From positions 124,001 to 188,000 of the forward strand of contig NZ_OBEF01000002.1 in assembly GCF_900215375.1 (NCBI RefSeq): 64,000 bases of DNA. The letters run 5' to 3'. Below the pieces are notes generated by a model. The model did not search any database. It saw only the letters and a program-made list of their open reading frames with translations, and was not told where the DNA came from. Numbering within the stretch: position 1 is the stretch's first letter; every line of letters starts with the position of its first letter. The translations under genes were made by a program, and so were the position numbers. This document shows positions 5,964 through 14,589 of this stretch, one piece after another. The stretch comes from Enterobacter sp. CC120223-11 (lineage in GTDB: Bacteria; Pseudomonadota; Gammaproteobacteria; Enterobacterales; Enterobacteriaceae).

Positions 5964-8549
5964 ATGGACGTGATTATGAAACATCCAAAACTGAATGGAT
6001 TTAACCTGTCTCTGGTTTCCCTTAGCATTTTTTCAATGATGGGGATCTTAACGCCCTCTGATACTTTTGCTGATGTGAATTTTAACCCGGATTTTTTAAA
6101 TAATGCTACTGGCCAGGCGGTGGATGTCACACGTTTTAATGGTGAGTATCGGGCAGTCCCGGGGGAATATGCACCTGATATTTATCTAAACGGCGCACTC
6201 ATCGATCGCGCAACCGTCATTGTACAAGGGGACAGCCAGCGCTCGTATCTTTGCTTTAATGAATCTCTTTTAGCTAGTTTAAATTTGAATATGGCACGTC
6301 TGCCATATAATAGCATTGCTGCGCTCAATAATAAGGCGGGATGCACGCTGCTGGAATCATTAATTCCCGGCGCAACTGCGCGTTTGAATGTTTCGGATAT
6401 GCGCCTTGATGTGAGTATCCCTCAGGCGTATATCAATCAGAGTGCCAGGGGATATGTCCCGCCGTCCATGTGGTCCTACGGCGAAAAAGCGCTCTATTTG
6501 AGCTACAACACCTCCTATTTTGAGCAGCACAGCCAGGATGATATTTATAAGTCGTTCTACGGTGACATCAAAGGTGGCCTGAACATCGGGGCCTGGATGC
6601 TTAAGCATTCGGGCGCTTATCGCTGGGACGATCGCCGCGGCGATCAATATGATAATTTCTTCACTAACCTGCAGCGGGATATTCCGGTACTAAAATCGCG
6701 CGTGCTGGTGGGGGATGCGAATACCTCTGGCGAACTGTTTGACTCTTTCTCATTCCGTGGTGTTCAGATTGCCAGCGCGGAACAAATGCTGCCTGATTCG
6801 CTGCGGGGGTATGCCCCGGTTGTGCGCGGGATAGCACGGACCAACGCCAAAGTCTCCATCAAGCAGCGCGACCGGGTCATCTATGAAACCTCCGTACCGC
6901 CAGGTGAATTCTCGATCGACGATCTCTACCCGACTGGTTACGGTGGTGACCTGATGGTCACGGTGACTGAAGCTGACGGCTCACAGAGTTCTTTCTCCGT
7001 GCCGTATGCTTCAGTACCGGAGCTGCTGCGACCGGGGCGCGTGAATTACAGCCTTATGGTTGGGCGAATGCGTAACATCAATGTGTCGGACGCGCCCGAT
7101 ATTCTTCAGGGAACCTGGAAGCAGGGGGTTAACAACGCGGTGACTGCCTATACGGGCGTAACCGCGACGAAGCACTATTATTCTGCGCTGGTGGGTTCAG
7201 CGCTGGGAACGCCGATAGGGGCTTTTGCACTTGACGTCACTGGGGCGCGATTCTCTAAAGATGATGTGTCGCAAACCGGGGTCAGTATCAGAACGAGCTA
7301 CAACAAATATATCGCAGCAACCCGCAGTAGCTTCTCGCTTGCAGCCTATCGCTTCTCGTCCTCCGGCTATCTGGACTTGCACAATGCGGTCTATCTTGCC
7401 GATGACATGAAGCAGAGTGGCTTCGATGCCAGCTATAGATCAATCAACCGCCCGCGCAACCGCTTCTCGCTGACCTTGAGCCAGGATCTCGGTGATCAGT
7501 TCGGCCAGCTCTACATTTCGGGCTACCGGGAAAACTACTGGAACAATGTTGGCAGCAACACCCAGTATCAAGTGGGGTACAACAATACGTGGAAATGGCT
7601 GAGCTATGGTCTGGCCGTTAGCAAAACCGAAACGCGGGACCGTCAGAAAGAGACGCAGTACCTACTAAACTTCTCACTACCCTTGGGGAGAGGGCGTCAT
7701 ACGCCAAACCTGAACAGCTACTCGACGAAAGACAGCAACGGGGTGTCTTCCCAGCTCGGGGTCAGCGGAATACTGGGTGAAAAAGACCAGCTGAGCTACA
7801 ACGTCTCCGCCGGGCGGGATACCGACAACAACTACGCCGGGAACTTCAGTGGTTCTTATAAATTCCGTGATGCGACGCTTAACGGCAGCTTCTCTAAAGG
7901 GAAAGATTATCACGGCTATTCGACCGGCGTGAGCGGCAGCGTAGTTGCTTTCTCTGATGGGGTTGTCACCAGCCCTTATGACAGTCTCAACACCATGGCT
8001 ATAGTCTCTGCGAAAGATGCCGCCGGCGCGAATATTGAAGGTTATTCTGGCGTAACGCTGAACCGTTGGGGTTATGCGTTGGTGCCTTACCTGACGCCGT
8101 ATCGTATGAACGAAGTGGCTATCGATCCGAAGGGCTTGCCGTTTGACGTTGAGCTGAAAGCCACCAGTAAACAGATTGCGCCTGCACAAGGGGCGATTGT
8201 GAAACTGGATTATGCGACCAGCAAAGGGAGAACTGTACTGATTCGAGCCACCACGCCAGAAGGTGATGCGCTGCCGTTTGGGGCTTCTGTAAAAGACAGC
8301 CATGGCACAGATGTCGGGGTTGTCGCTCAGGGCGGGCAAATATACGCCCGTCTGAATGATAGTCAGGACCGCCTGAATATCAACTGGGGCGGCGGGAAGC
8401 AGCAGTTCAGCTGTACTTTTAATGTGAAGCCAGGCGCTACGGCATCAGAGGCGAACATAGAACAGGTGAATACCGTCTGTGAAGGCGAAGATTCTGGCAT
8501 CCGACAGAATCTGGCATCAGCACTAAGCGGCTCATTCAAGGACAGCTGA
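5964..8549 (+). CDS. Outer-membrane fimbrial usher, operon 1
   Basis: 861 residues, the usual usher length. After a signal peptide ending near TFADVNF come the chaperone-binding N-terminal domain (FNPDFL start), the 24-strand barrel with its plug, marked by LPDSLRGYAPVVRGIARTNAKV and DLYPTGYGGDL, and two C-terminal domains with a Cys pair (QFSCTF and NTVCEG). Role: secretes and polymerises chaperone-bound subunits across the outer membrane. ATG 5976 (MKHPKLNG) is an equally possible start. The stop is followed 40 bases later by the tip-protein start. No truncation or frameshift is visible. Confidence 0.93.
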   Translation: MDVIMKHPKLNGFNLSLVSLSIFSMMGILTPSDTFADVNFNPDFLNNATGQAVDVTRFNGEYRAVPGEYAPDIYLNGALIDRATVIVQGDSQRSYLCFNESLLASLNLNMARLPYNSIAALNNKAGCTLLESLIPGATARLNVSDMRLDVSIPQAYINQSARGYVPPSMWSYGEKALYLSYNTSYFEQHSQDDIYKSFYGDIKGGLNIGAWMLKHSGAYRWDDRRGDQYDNFFTNLQRDIPVLKSRVLVGDANTSGELFDSFSFRGVQIASAEQMLPDSLRGYAPVVRGIARTNAKVSIKQRDRVIYETSVPPGEFSIDDLYPTGYGGDLMVTVTEADGSQSSFSVPYASVPELLRPGRVNYSLMVGRMRNINVSDAPDILQGTWKQGVNNAVTAYTGVTATKHYYSALVGSALGTPIGAFALDVTGARFSKDDVSQTGVSIRTSYNKYIAATRSSFSLAAYRFSSSGYLDLHNAVYLADDMKQSGFDASYRSINRPRNRFSLTLSQDLGDQFGQLYISGYRENYWNNVGSNTQYQVGYNNTWKWLSYGLAVSKTETRDRQKETQYLLNFSLPLGRGRHTPNLNSYSTKDSNGVSSQLGVSGILGEKDQLSYNVSAGRDTDNNYAGNFSGSYKFRDATLNGSFSKGKDYHGYSTGVSGSVVAFSDGVVTSPYDSLNTMAIVSAKDAAGANIEGYSGVTLNRWGYALVPYLTPYRMNEVAIDPKGLPFDVELKATSKQIAPAQGAIVKLDYATSKGRTVLIRATTPEGDALPFGASVKDSHGTDVGVVAQGGQIYARLNDSQDRLNINWGGGKQQFSCTFNVKPGATASEANIEQVNTVCEGEDSGIRQNLASALSGSFKDS

Positions 8550-8589
8550 TATGAAGATGTTCCCAATGAAAGTGGAAAGGATAAATATA

Positions 8590-9615
8590 ATGGCTAAGCG
8601 TATTTTTAGTTTGCTGGCATTCCTGGGGCTTTTTGCGGGAGCCGCGGCTCCCGCTTATGCAGATTTAACCTGCGGTTCAGACTCGCCGGTTTTTAATAAT
8701 ACCGCAATGGATTTTTCAACGATTCCTAATCAGATTAACACCAGCGTGCCAATAAACACGGTGATATACAGTAAGGAAACCGTGGCAACTATCTGGTGCG
8801 GTAAAACAATGACCGGGACTAACCCCTTTACTGAAGAAGAAATTTTTATTAACCGAGTCACGACCACCAACATATTAGGCAGCAATAGTGGCCTGACGGT
8901 TTACGTGACTATCAACGGTAACCGTGGCACCACAGGTAAAGCCTATGGAACGGGTGTGCTGACTAACAAACCGTGGACTAACGGGCTGGATACCGAGTAT
9001 CTCGATCGTGTCACGGTGAATGTGACCGTTGAACTGGTTAAAACCGGTGAAAACCAATCTCTGAATCCGAAGTCAAATAATATTCAGCTGTTCACCGTGG
9101 GGTCACAGGGGGGAGGTGACGTACAATATTATTTACGTAATAACAGCTACCTGAACTTTACCATCCAGACCTGTGATGTTTACGGCGATGGTAATTTCAG
9201 CGCGGAGCTTAGTCCACTGAGCGTAAACAGCATTCATGCGCCGGGAGCGATTGACTCTCCTTCGCGGGATTTCGAGGTGTTGATTAATTGTAATTCTGAC
9301 TTATGGAGCACGCAGAATATTCTGATGAAAATTACCGGTGAAAATATTTCGGGAATGGAGAATCTTGGGCTTTATAAATGGAAAAATATCAGTACCGGTG
9401 AAGAAGCTCCGGATATGGCGCTACAGCTGCTTCAGGGAGCTAGCGGAAGTTATGAGCCTGTTGTTCCTGGGCAAAATTTCGTCATCGGTAACTTTGACGA
9501 GAGCCGGACGTTGGTCCGAATACCACTGCGTGCTAAATATTATGCAACGGGTGTGAGCCAGCTGGCACCTGCAGAAGTTCGTTCAGTATTAGTTTACAAC
9601 ATTGACTACCAGTAA
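8590..9615 (+). CDS. Fimbrial tip adhesin/two-domain minor subunit, operon 1
   Basis: 341 residues from ATG 8590, chosen for its AAAGGATAAATATA leader and because it gives a clean signal peptide (MAKRIFSLLAFLGLF...AYA). An upstream in-frame ATG at 8551 would add 13 residues before it. The length, about twice a pilin, fits a FimH/MrkD-like layout: an N-terminal receptor-binding domain (about 25-190, Cys in LTCGSD and IWCGKT) joined to a C-terminal pilin domain starting near NFTIQTCDVYG with partner Cys in INCNSD, and a terminal strand, LVYNIDYQ. The ligand cannot be told from sequence. The DUF1795 gene starts 14 bases later. Confidence 0.85.
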   Translation: MAKRIFSLLAFLGLFAGAAAPAYADLTCGSDSPVFNNTAMDFSTIPNQINTSVPINTVIYSKETVATIWCGKTMTGTNPFTEEEIFINRVTTTNILGSNSGLTVYVTINGNRGTTGKAYGTGVLTNKPWTNGLDTEYLDRVTVNVTVELVKTGENQSLNPKSNNIQLFTVGSQGGGDVQYYLRNNSYLNFTIQTCDVYGDGNFSAELSPLSVNSIHAPGAIDSPSRDFEVLINCNSDLWSTQNILMKITGENISGMENLGLYKWKNISTGEEAPDMALQLLQGASGSYEPVVPGQNFVIGNFDESRTLVRIPLRAKYYATGVSQLAPAEVRSVLVYNIDYQ

Positions 9616-9629
9616 TAAGAGAGACGTAT

Positions 9630-10055
9630 ATGCCACAAAATTACCTCTGCCCGGAAGGTGTCCTGCATCTTCCTGATAATGCAAGGGCGCAGACGATCAA
9701 TATTATCACGCTTGCCAGTGGGCAAAATGTGAACATCAACCGAGACTACCCAGCTTCAGGCGTGGATTTTGAAGGCTATATCCAGGGGCAGATAAAAATT
9801 CTGGAAGAAAAGTGCCGCAAGTATAATTTTATCGATTTGCACAAACTGGAGGCTGGGAAAGGTTTTACTAAAGCCGCTGCGCTAGCATTTTCATTTATGC
9901 CATCAGACAGCGTTACCTGCTGGCAATACATTGTTCTGGCAGAGGTGAAGTCAGGTTGCATTATGCTTTTTACAGCAATTTCCCCTAATAAAACTGCAAT
10001 GGACTCCAGCAGTATTAATGTGAATTCCTTGGTTGAGAGCTTTATCCCACATTAA
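9630..10055 (+). CDS. DcrB/EagR-like protein (DUF1795) at the end of fimbrial operon 1
   Basis: 141 residues, no signal peptide and no membrane helix. The pattern YLCPEGVLHLPDNARAQTIN, then LASGQNVNINRDYP, then GYIQGQIKILEEKCRKY follows the N-terminal half of DUF1795 proteins (DcrB and the Eag chaperones): a short sheet, the conserved N-x-x-RD, and an amphipathic helix. Eag proteins normally bind the transmembrane region of type VI Rhs effectors and sit beside vgrG and rhs genes, but nothing of that kind is in this window. The gene begins 14 bases after the tip adhesin with a GAGAGACG ribosome site, and a terminator follows its stop, so it is probably the last gene of the fimbrial operon. Assignment is by motif pattern only. 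Its function here is unknown: it might be a cytosolic chaperone for a membrane-active protein, or a leftover. Confidence 0.6.
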   Translation: MPQNYLCPEGVLHLPDNARAQTINIITLASGQNVNINRDYPASGVDFEGYIQGQIKILEEKCRKYNFIDLHKLEAGKGFTKAAALAFSFMPSDSVTCWQYIVLAEVKSGCIMLFTAISPNKTAMDSSSINVNSLVESFIPH

Positions 10056-10060
10056 ACAAA

Positions 10061-10085
10061 AGGTCTGCAGGTGCAGACCTTTTTT
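10061..10085 (+). terminator. Rho-independent terminator of fimbrial operon 1
   Basis: AGGTCTGCA/TGCAGACCT, near-perfect 8-9 bp stem, followed directly by TTTTT (10081-10085), starting 5 bases after the DUF1795 stop codon. Confidence 0.85.
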
Positions 10086-10530
10086 CAATAAAAAGTAAAA
10101 CCCTTTCAAGGATGATGTACTTATCGATTTGATGGTTTTTTTCAAGTGCTGTTCCATGATTATCACTGTAATGAAATAGGGATGTAATAATTAATACACT
10201 TCCCTTTACTTTATGATTCTGACGGCGCTTTTATCACAATAATGATAAGAGGGAAATCCGTTCCGTTATCCAGCCAAACTAACAGGTTGCTTAATCAGCC
10301 GTTTCTGCATCGCGGTAACCTGTTCTCATACGGGGCGAAGTAGCTTTGACGTTGAGATGCCTATGCCTGGACCTCGGTGCCGAGCAGCGACTCTATCGCA
10401 GGCCAGACTAAATTCTCTGTCTTCTTGAGCGAGTAAGATTGTGCAGAGGGTAGAGTTGCCTCCATTTTTATTGAAAGTATAAAATCCTCTCAGGTGAGCG
10501 TATTCAACGGCACGTTCCAGAGTGCATAAT
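10086..10530. other. Gene-free AT-rich stretch between two terminators
   Basis: No credible coding frame: the longest open frame (minus strand, ~74 codons) has no ribosome site or family features. The stretch lies between the operon 1 terminator and a second + strand terminator at 10531-10570 that has no protein gene in front of it. This leaves room for a small RNA or a decayed gene; no clear promoter was identified. Confidence 0.35.
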
Positions 10531-10570
10531 ATTATAAAGGTGAAGAGCAATCTGCACCTTTATAATTTTT
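10531..10570 (+). terminator. Strong stem-loop with T-run, no obvious parent gene
   Basis: ATTATAAAGGTG (10531-10542), 12-base loop, CACCTTTATAAT (10555-10566), then TTTT. The stem is a perfect 12 bp. Read on the minus strand there is no T-run, so it does not look like the terminator of the minus-strand FidL-like gene ending at 10612. Confidence 0.65.
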
Positions 10571-10611
10571 AATTAACTGATAATTAAATTTCTTTTTTGT
10601 TTTCCTGTTGA

Positions 10612-11097
10612 TTACTCCAGTCTGACAGGTTGGGAGTATTTACAGACAAAAGTTGGTAGAGTGCCAATAAAGAAGAGATGGCTATTGTTAAGCTGCTTTA
10701 TTACTTTGAAATAGATGCTTTTTCCCTCAAAAATATAAAACTGTGGAAACACTTTCGCCATCCAGTCATTGCTGACGGTATCATCAGGATATTTTATGTT
10801 TTGCTGCGAACGCAGCATGTAGGTATCATTATCTCGGCGATAATCAAAGACGATTTTACGGTTAAAGACCATTGAAGGGTCTTCCTCCTGATAACCGTTA
10901 AGGCTAAGAAATCCGACTTTGTTATTAAATACATAGCTTGTTGTGGCATGAATAGTTGAATGGTCATTATGGACAGTAAAGCTGGCAATGCAGGAAATAT
11001 CAACATTGTACTTGGATTGCCAAAAGGTATACGAGAGTTTTGCGACGGCCAGCAGAGTTATCAGCGCCAAAGTAAGTACAGAAAAACTCTTTAACAT
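10612..11097 (-). CDS. FidL-like small membrane-anchored protein 1
   Basis: 161 residues. One N-terminal membrane helix (about 5-25, LTLALITLLAVAKLSY) is followed by a ~135-residue domain facing the periplasm, with two Cys (ISCIASF and FVCKYS). It resembles in layout and motifs the protein at 20513-20959 (a Cys in the first strand, VFDYRRDND against MFDYKSVDD, a YP/FP-x-FYIFEGK against FFLKEGM). I place both with FidL, the partner of the Salmonella regulator MarT, with moderate confidence. The start codon overlaps the stop of the regulator gene as TAATG, so the two are translationally coupled. A role as co-sensor or modulator of the membrane regulator is inferred. Confidence 0.6.
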   Translation of the reverse strand: MLKSFSVLTLALITLLAVAKLSYTFWQSKYNVDISCIASFTVHNDHSTIHATTSYVFNNKVGFLSLNGYQEEDPSMVFNRKIVFDYRRDNDTYMLRSQQNIKYPDDTVSNDWMAKVFPQFYIFEGKSIYFKVIKQLNNSHLFFIGTLPTFVCKYSQPVRLE

Positions 11098-11963
11098 TAT
11101 TTATTGGTCTCGAAAAAATAATCTGAAATACAAGTATTAAGCTTGCTCATTGGAGCATCGCAGCGAATGATTGATGTGCGAGGCAACCCAGGAAAACGGG
11201 TGATATACACCCAGGGATAGCTCGCGCAGGCTGCTTCGAAGCGCTGCATGTAAGAAAGTGCCTTTTCCCTGCCATCATGACTCATGCCATTCGACAGGTA
11301 GATTTTGCAGCCGTTGTGCGTGCTGATTTCGTTGTACTTATCGAAAAAACGACGATGGTTGGCATCATCAGAGTTGGCGGCAAATACGATCAGAAACGAC
11401 AGCACAACAAAAGTATAGATCCCTGTCAAAATAATGAACTTCAGCGACAATCGCTTTCTAATAAACGCTAAGTTGAACGGTTTGTTTGGCTGGGTAAACT
11501 CTGATGATATTTCTGCACGAGCTACGACAGGATTTTTCACTGCGGCATCCGAGGTGGTGCCCTCATCATCCTTACTCATAAAATGTGTATTGCCATGGTC
11601 AATTTCAACCATCTTTTCCGTTGAAAGCTTCTTAATATGAGTATCGCTGGCCAGCGTCAGACCAATTCGAGGGATGGTTACGATGATGTTCTCACCTAAC
11701 CCAATTTTTTTTAATCCCTTTCGCAGAATAGAAATATTTTGATAATAGGTATTGGGTGACACCTGCATGCCACTTTGTTCCCATACAACGTCCATCATTT
11801 CATTTTGCGTGACGATGCTACCTTGACGGTTAATCAGTAGAAGTAAACAGCGCCCTGCAGGAGAATTTAACATCACGATATTTTCTGTGTCGTTTAGTTC
11901 CCGCAACGTGCTGGTGGCAGGGTGAAACTCAATAATGTCATTTATAATATAGTGATTATGCAT
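11097..11963 (-). CDS. Membrane-bound winged-helix regulator 1 (CadC/ToxR/MarT type)
   Basis: 288 residues. N-terminal OmpR-type winged-helix DNA-binding domain (about 5-108; YIINDIIEFHPATSTL, then LLLINRQGSIVTQNEM, then NTYYQNISILRKGL as the likely recognition helix and VTIPRIGLTL as the wing). A polar linker (110-170) leads to one membrane helix at about 174-196 and a ~90-residue periplasmic part with several Cys. No receiver domain. Family role: ToxR-like one-component regulators that sense periplasmic conditions and act from the membrane. It is transcribed with the FidL-like gene (1-base overlap) and away from the LuxR-type gene at 12454, with a 490-base AT-rich gap between. Position between two fimbrial operons suggests control of fimbriae; that is inference. 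Confidence 0.85.
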   Translation of the reverse strand: MHNHYIINDIIEFHPATSTLRELNDTENIVMLNSPAGRCLLLLINRQGSIVTQNEMMDVVWEQSGMQVSPNTYYQNISILRKGLKKIGLGENIIVTIPRIGLTLASDTHIKKLSTEKMVEIDHGNTHFMSKDDEGTTSDAAVKNPVVARAEISSEFTQPNKPFNLAFIRKRLSLKFIILTGIYTFVVLSFLIVFAANSDDANHRRFFDKYNEISTHNGCKIYLSNGMSHDGREKALSYMQRFEAACASYPWVYITRFPGLPRTSIIRCDAPMSKLNTCISDYFFETNK

Positions 11964-12453
11964 AGCTGATTATCTTTTTCTCCATGAAAAGAATAGAACC
12001 GTAGCTTTTAGTCTTGGAAAGAGAAAACTTAAGTCTTTTCCAGCTAGGACAAAATATTCTATTAGCCTGCTTTTGATGATTATACACACCCGATACGGGG
12101 ATTAATCCTAAAACGAGTAATGTTTAATATTATTCATTGAAGTTCATATCTTTCCGGTATTGAAAAAAGATAAATTAAGGTTTGCTCAAGCCTGGCGCGG
12201 GATGGCACTCCGTTGATTGCCTCAGGAGCGGAGCTTGCTTATCTTCTTCAGCTCTTTAATCAGGATCTGTGAATGATTAGTGTGGTTTTTTCTTAGCTGA
12301 ACTTTTCTTCAGTGTAAAATATTTCAAATAAGTTCAGATGCTATCTCCGATACTTCTTCGCAATAATGAATCAAACAGCTTTGTAGCTTTTATTGTTAGT
12401 TGATGTTGTGATGGTTTTGAGGTGTGTTCGCCAGGGAGTAAGGAGAAAAAAAG
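11964..12453. other. Divergent regulatory gap
   Basis: 490 AT-rich bases between the divergently transcribed MarT-like and LuxR-like genes. No coding frame worth naming, no strong hairpin and no recognised operator were seen. It must hold promoters for both genes. Confidence 0.4.
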
Positions 12454-13053
12454 ATGGAGAGATTACCGCCCGGAGGCAAGGTGAACGTTGCTTTATCGGA
12501 TGCGAATCACTTTGTCCGCAACGCGATTTATGCTTTATTGCAGGAGCTGGATGCTCAAGGAAAAATCAGCGTGTCGATCAGAAATTATCCCTTGCTGGAT
12601 GATGCGCTGGAACAAGGTGATATTGATTTGGTGTTTTGGTCTGGCCCAGAATCGGGTGCCGGATATGGATGCCTGGAATATGTCAAAGAGGCCCGAAAAA
12701 AATATCCGAAGATGGCTATTTGCATGTATTCCCAGCAATCCGACGTACTATTTTATGTGAGTGAGCACATTGATGCCTGTTTCTCTTTGAGCGAGCCCTT
12801 ATCTGAATGGCGAAACTGTATTATTAAAGTGATAAACGCCAGAGTCTATTCACGAAAAAAACGCACAGCCGAATTTCTTTTAACGGACATGGAATGGCAG
12901 GTGCTCAAAGCCATCCGGGAAGGGCACTCTCTGCAGCATATTGCAGTAAAAACAGAAAATAGCTATCGCAAGGTCAGTGCGCTTAAGAACTCGGCGACTC
13001 GAAAGCTTGGCCTACGCAATAAGACGGAGCTGCTGGTTTTTTTAACGCGCTAA
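12454..13053 (+). CDS. LuxR-type regulator 1 with degenerate receiver-like domain
   Basis: 199 residues with a clear ribosome site (AAGGAGAAAAAAAG). Residues ~8-125 follow a receiver-like fold (VNVALSDANHFVRNAIYALL; IDLVFWSG; AICMYSQ), but the place where response regulators carry the phospho-acceptor Asp reads VFWSG, so phosphorylation is unlikely. Residues ~140-199 are a LuxR/FixJ helix-turn-helix: LTDMEWQVLKAIREGHSLQHIA, then SYRKVSALKNSATRKLGL as recognition helix. It is a paralogue of the gene at 18480-19088, the last ~30 residues being nearly identical. It converges on fimbrial operon 2 (10 bases between stops). A RcsA- or MrkI-like auxiliary activator of fimbriae is a reasonable guess. 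Confidence 0.82.
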   Translation: MERLPPGGKVNVALSDANHFVRNAIYALLQELDAQGKISVSIRNYPLLDDALEQGDIDLVFWSGPESGAGYGCLEYVKEARKKYPKMAICMYSQQSDVLFYVSEHIDACFSLSEPLSEWRNCIIKVINARVYSRKKRTAEFLLTDMEWQVLKAIREGHSLQHIAVKTENSYRKVSALKNSATRKLGLRNKTELLVFLTR

Positions 13054-13063
13054 CCTTTTAACG

Positions 13064-14074
13064 TCATTGATAAGAGAATGTGAGTCCTGCTAAGGCATTC
13101 GCCGTTCCAGGAGTAATATCACCCATCCGAATATATCTGACCTGAAAAGGCATCGTTATCGACTGCGCTGACGTCGTTGTGGTTATGTGGAACTGATTGG
13201 TTGTTCCTGCGACAGAAGAGTCTTTGCCTAACTGGATTGGCCCGCTGCCGTTGTAATAAAAGGCGACGCCCAGCGCTCCCGCGGTTGAATCTGACGTCAG
13301 AGAGACCGCATTGCTGTCATTGGACGGGTGAGTCTGATCGCTCAGCACCGCGTTCAGGGAAATATTTGCGTCACAGTCTAAAGTGACGTTAAAGGCACCG
13401 GCCGCAGCCATGCTGCCTACCGTTGTCAGCTGGCGAATATCCACGTCACCCAGATTGACGTTGGCTGATTTGGTTATGACCACGCACCCTGTAGCGGTCA
13501 CGCTGATAGTGGTTGGGTTAATGATTACCCTGGCCGTTTTGGTCTCGTTGTTGTAGGCCGTGAGCATCGCGGCGTCAATGCTCGGGGTGACATAAACCCC
13601 CGACACCAGCGGCTGCCCGGTTTTGATAAAGGTGACTTTGCCGGACCATCCCAGATTTTGTGCGAGATCATTGGTACCGTCTGCCGGATAGGTTTGCGTC
13701 ACGCCGCTTTGCAACGGGACATAGGCGTTGCCGTTAAAGTCTTTCAGGCCGATGATATAGCCAATACCGGGAATGCCCGATTCGAAAATAGTGTAGCTTT
13801 TTCCGTCGACCGTCACGTTCATGCCGGTGGAGACCGTGCCGCTCGAGGGCTCCATCGTCCCTTTGGTGCACCAGACAACCAGACCGCACCAGAACACCTC
13901 CTGCACATTAGCTGTTGCGCTCCAGCTCGTTCCGATGATGTTCCCCGGCACGATGGAGTTTGCCGGGCCGGAGTAGGTCATCGGTGCAGGAGAAATCACG
14001 ATGTCAGCCACCCAGTTAAGCGCAGAGGCATGCACGCTGAACAAAAAAGTGGTCAAAAAAATAAAAGTCTTCAT
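13064..14074 (-). CDS. Fimbrial tip adhesin, operon 2
   Basis: 336 residues. Signal peptide MKTFIFLTTFLFSVHASA, then an N-terminal domain (about 19-195) with WCGLVVWC, then a pilin domain from about NPTTISVTATGCVV with the second Cys in TLDCDANI and an alternating end strand, ALAGLTFSYQ. The two-domain length marks a tip adhesin. It is the last gene of operon 2, and its ATG overlaps the stop of the preceding subunit gene by four bases (ATGA). It has no visible similarity in the binding domain to the operon 1 tip protein, so the two fimbriae probably bind different targets. Confidence 0.85.
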   Translation of the reverse strand: MKTFIFLTTFLFSVHASALNWVADIVISPAPMTYSGPANSIVPGNIIGTSWSATANVQEVFWCGLVVWCTKGTMEPSSGTVSTGMNVTVDGKSYTIFESGIPGIGYIIGLKDFNGNAYVPLQSGVTQTYPADGTNDLAQNLGWSGKVTFIKTGQPLVSGVYVTPSIDAAMLTAYNNETKTARVIINPTTISVTATGCVVITKSANVNLGDVDIRQLTTVGSMAAAGAFNVTLDCDANISLNAVLSDQTHPSNDSNAVSLTSDSTAGALGVAFYYNGSGPIQLGKDSSVAGTTNQFHITTTTSAQSITMPFQVRYIRMGDITPGTANALAGLTFSYQ

Positions 14075-14589
14075 TGATACTCCACAAGCCAGGTGGCCAT
14101 TGCTGATACATCTCCGGGTTCAACGGATGGCAGTGTGGCAACCATCCGGGCGTAAAATTTCATTTCAACCTGACTGTCACCGGCCTTTCCGTAGAATTTT
14201 GTCTGCGTATTCAAAGGCACAGGCTGGTTGTCCGCATCGAAGAAGGAGAGGGCGATCCCATCGGTTCCCCCGTCGGCCGTTTTTAGCCATTGGGCGTTGG
14301 CTGGATCGGGTGTGCCGGTAAAACGCACTCTCGCGCCGGTAAACGTCGGACCACAGTTTTCAAGCCCCAAGGTGAACCAGGATTTCACGTTGCTCATACT
14401 GCCTGCGGTGCGGAATTGCCTGCTGCCAATGGTGCCGAGCGGGACCGTCTGGTTTTTTGTATCAGCGCTGACGTCGCAGGTATTCCCGATAAGGTTGCCC
14501 ATGACTGAGATTAAAACGTCGTACCCCTGGGCGGGGGTCTGCAAAATCAATCCCGCCAGCAAAATGGTCAGGTAGTGGCGTTTATTCAT
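14071..14589 (-). CDS. Minor fimbrial subunit (adaptor), operon 2
   Basis: 172 residues from the ATG at 14589, which has a strong ribosome site (AGGAGGTGAATTGCC) and gives a proper signal peptide (MNKRHYLTILLAGLILQTPAQG). It overlaps the usher stop by four bases (ATGA). A longer upstream frame inside the usher gene is not needed. Pilin features: first Cys in GNTCDVSAD, partner in LENCGPTF, the MKFYARM motif, and a terminal strand, ATWLVEYQ. Size and position between usher and adhesin fit a FimF/FimG-like adaptor in the tip fibre. Confidence 0.87.
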   Translation of the reverse strand: MNKRHYLTILLAGLILQTPAQGYDVLISVMGNLIGNTCDVSADTKNQTVPLGTIGSRQFRTAGSMSNVKSWFTLGLENCGPTFTGARVRFTGTPDPANAQWLKTADGGTDGIALSFFDADNQPVPLNTQTKFYGKAGDSQVEMKFYARMVATLPSVEPGDVSAMATWLVEYQ

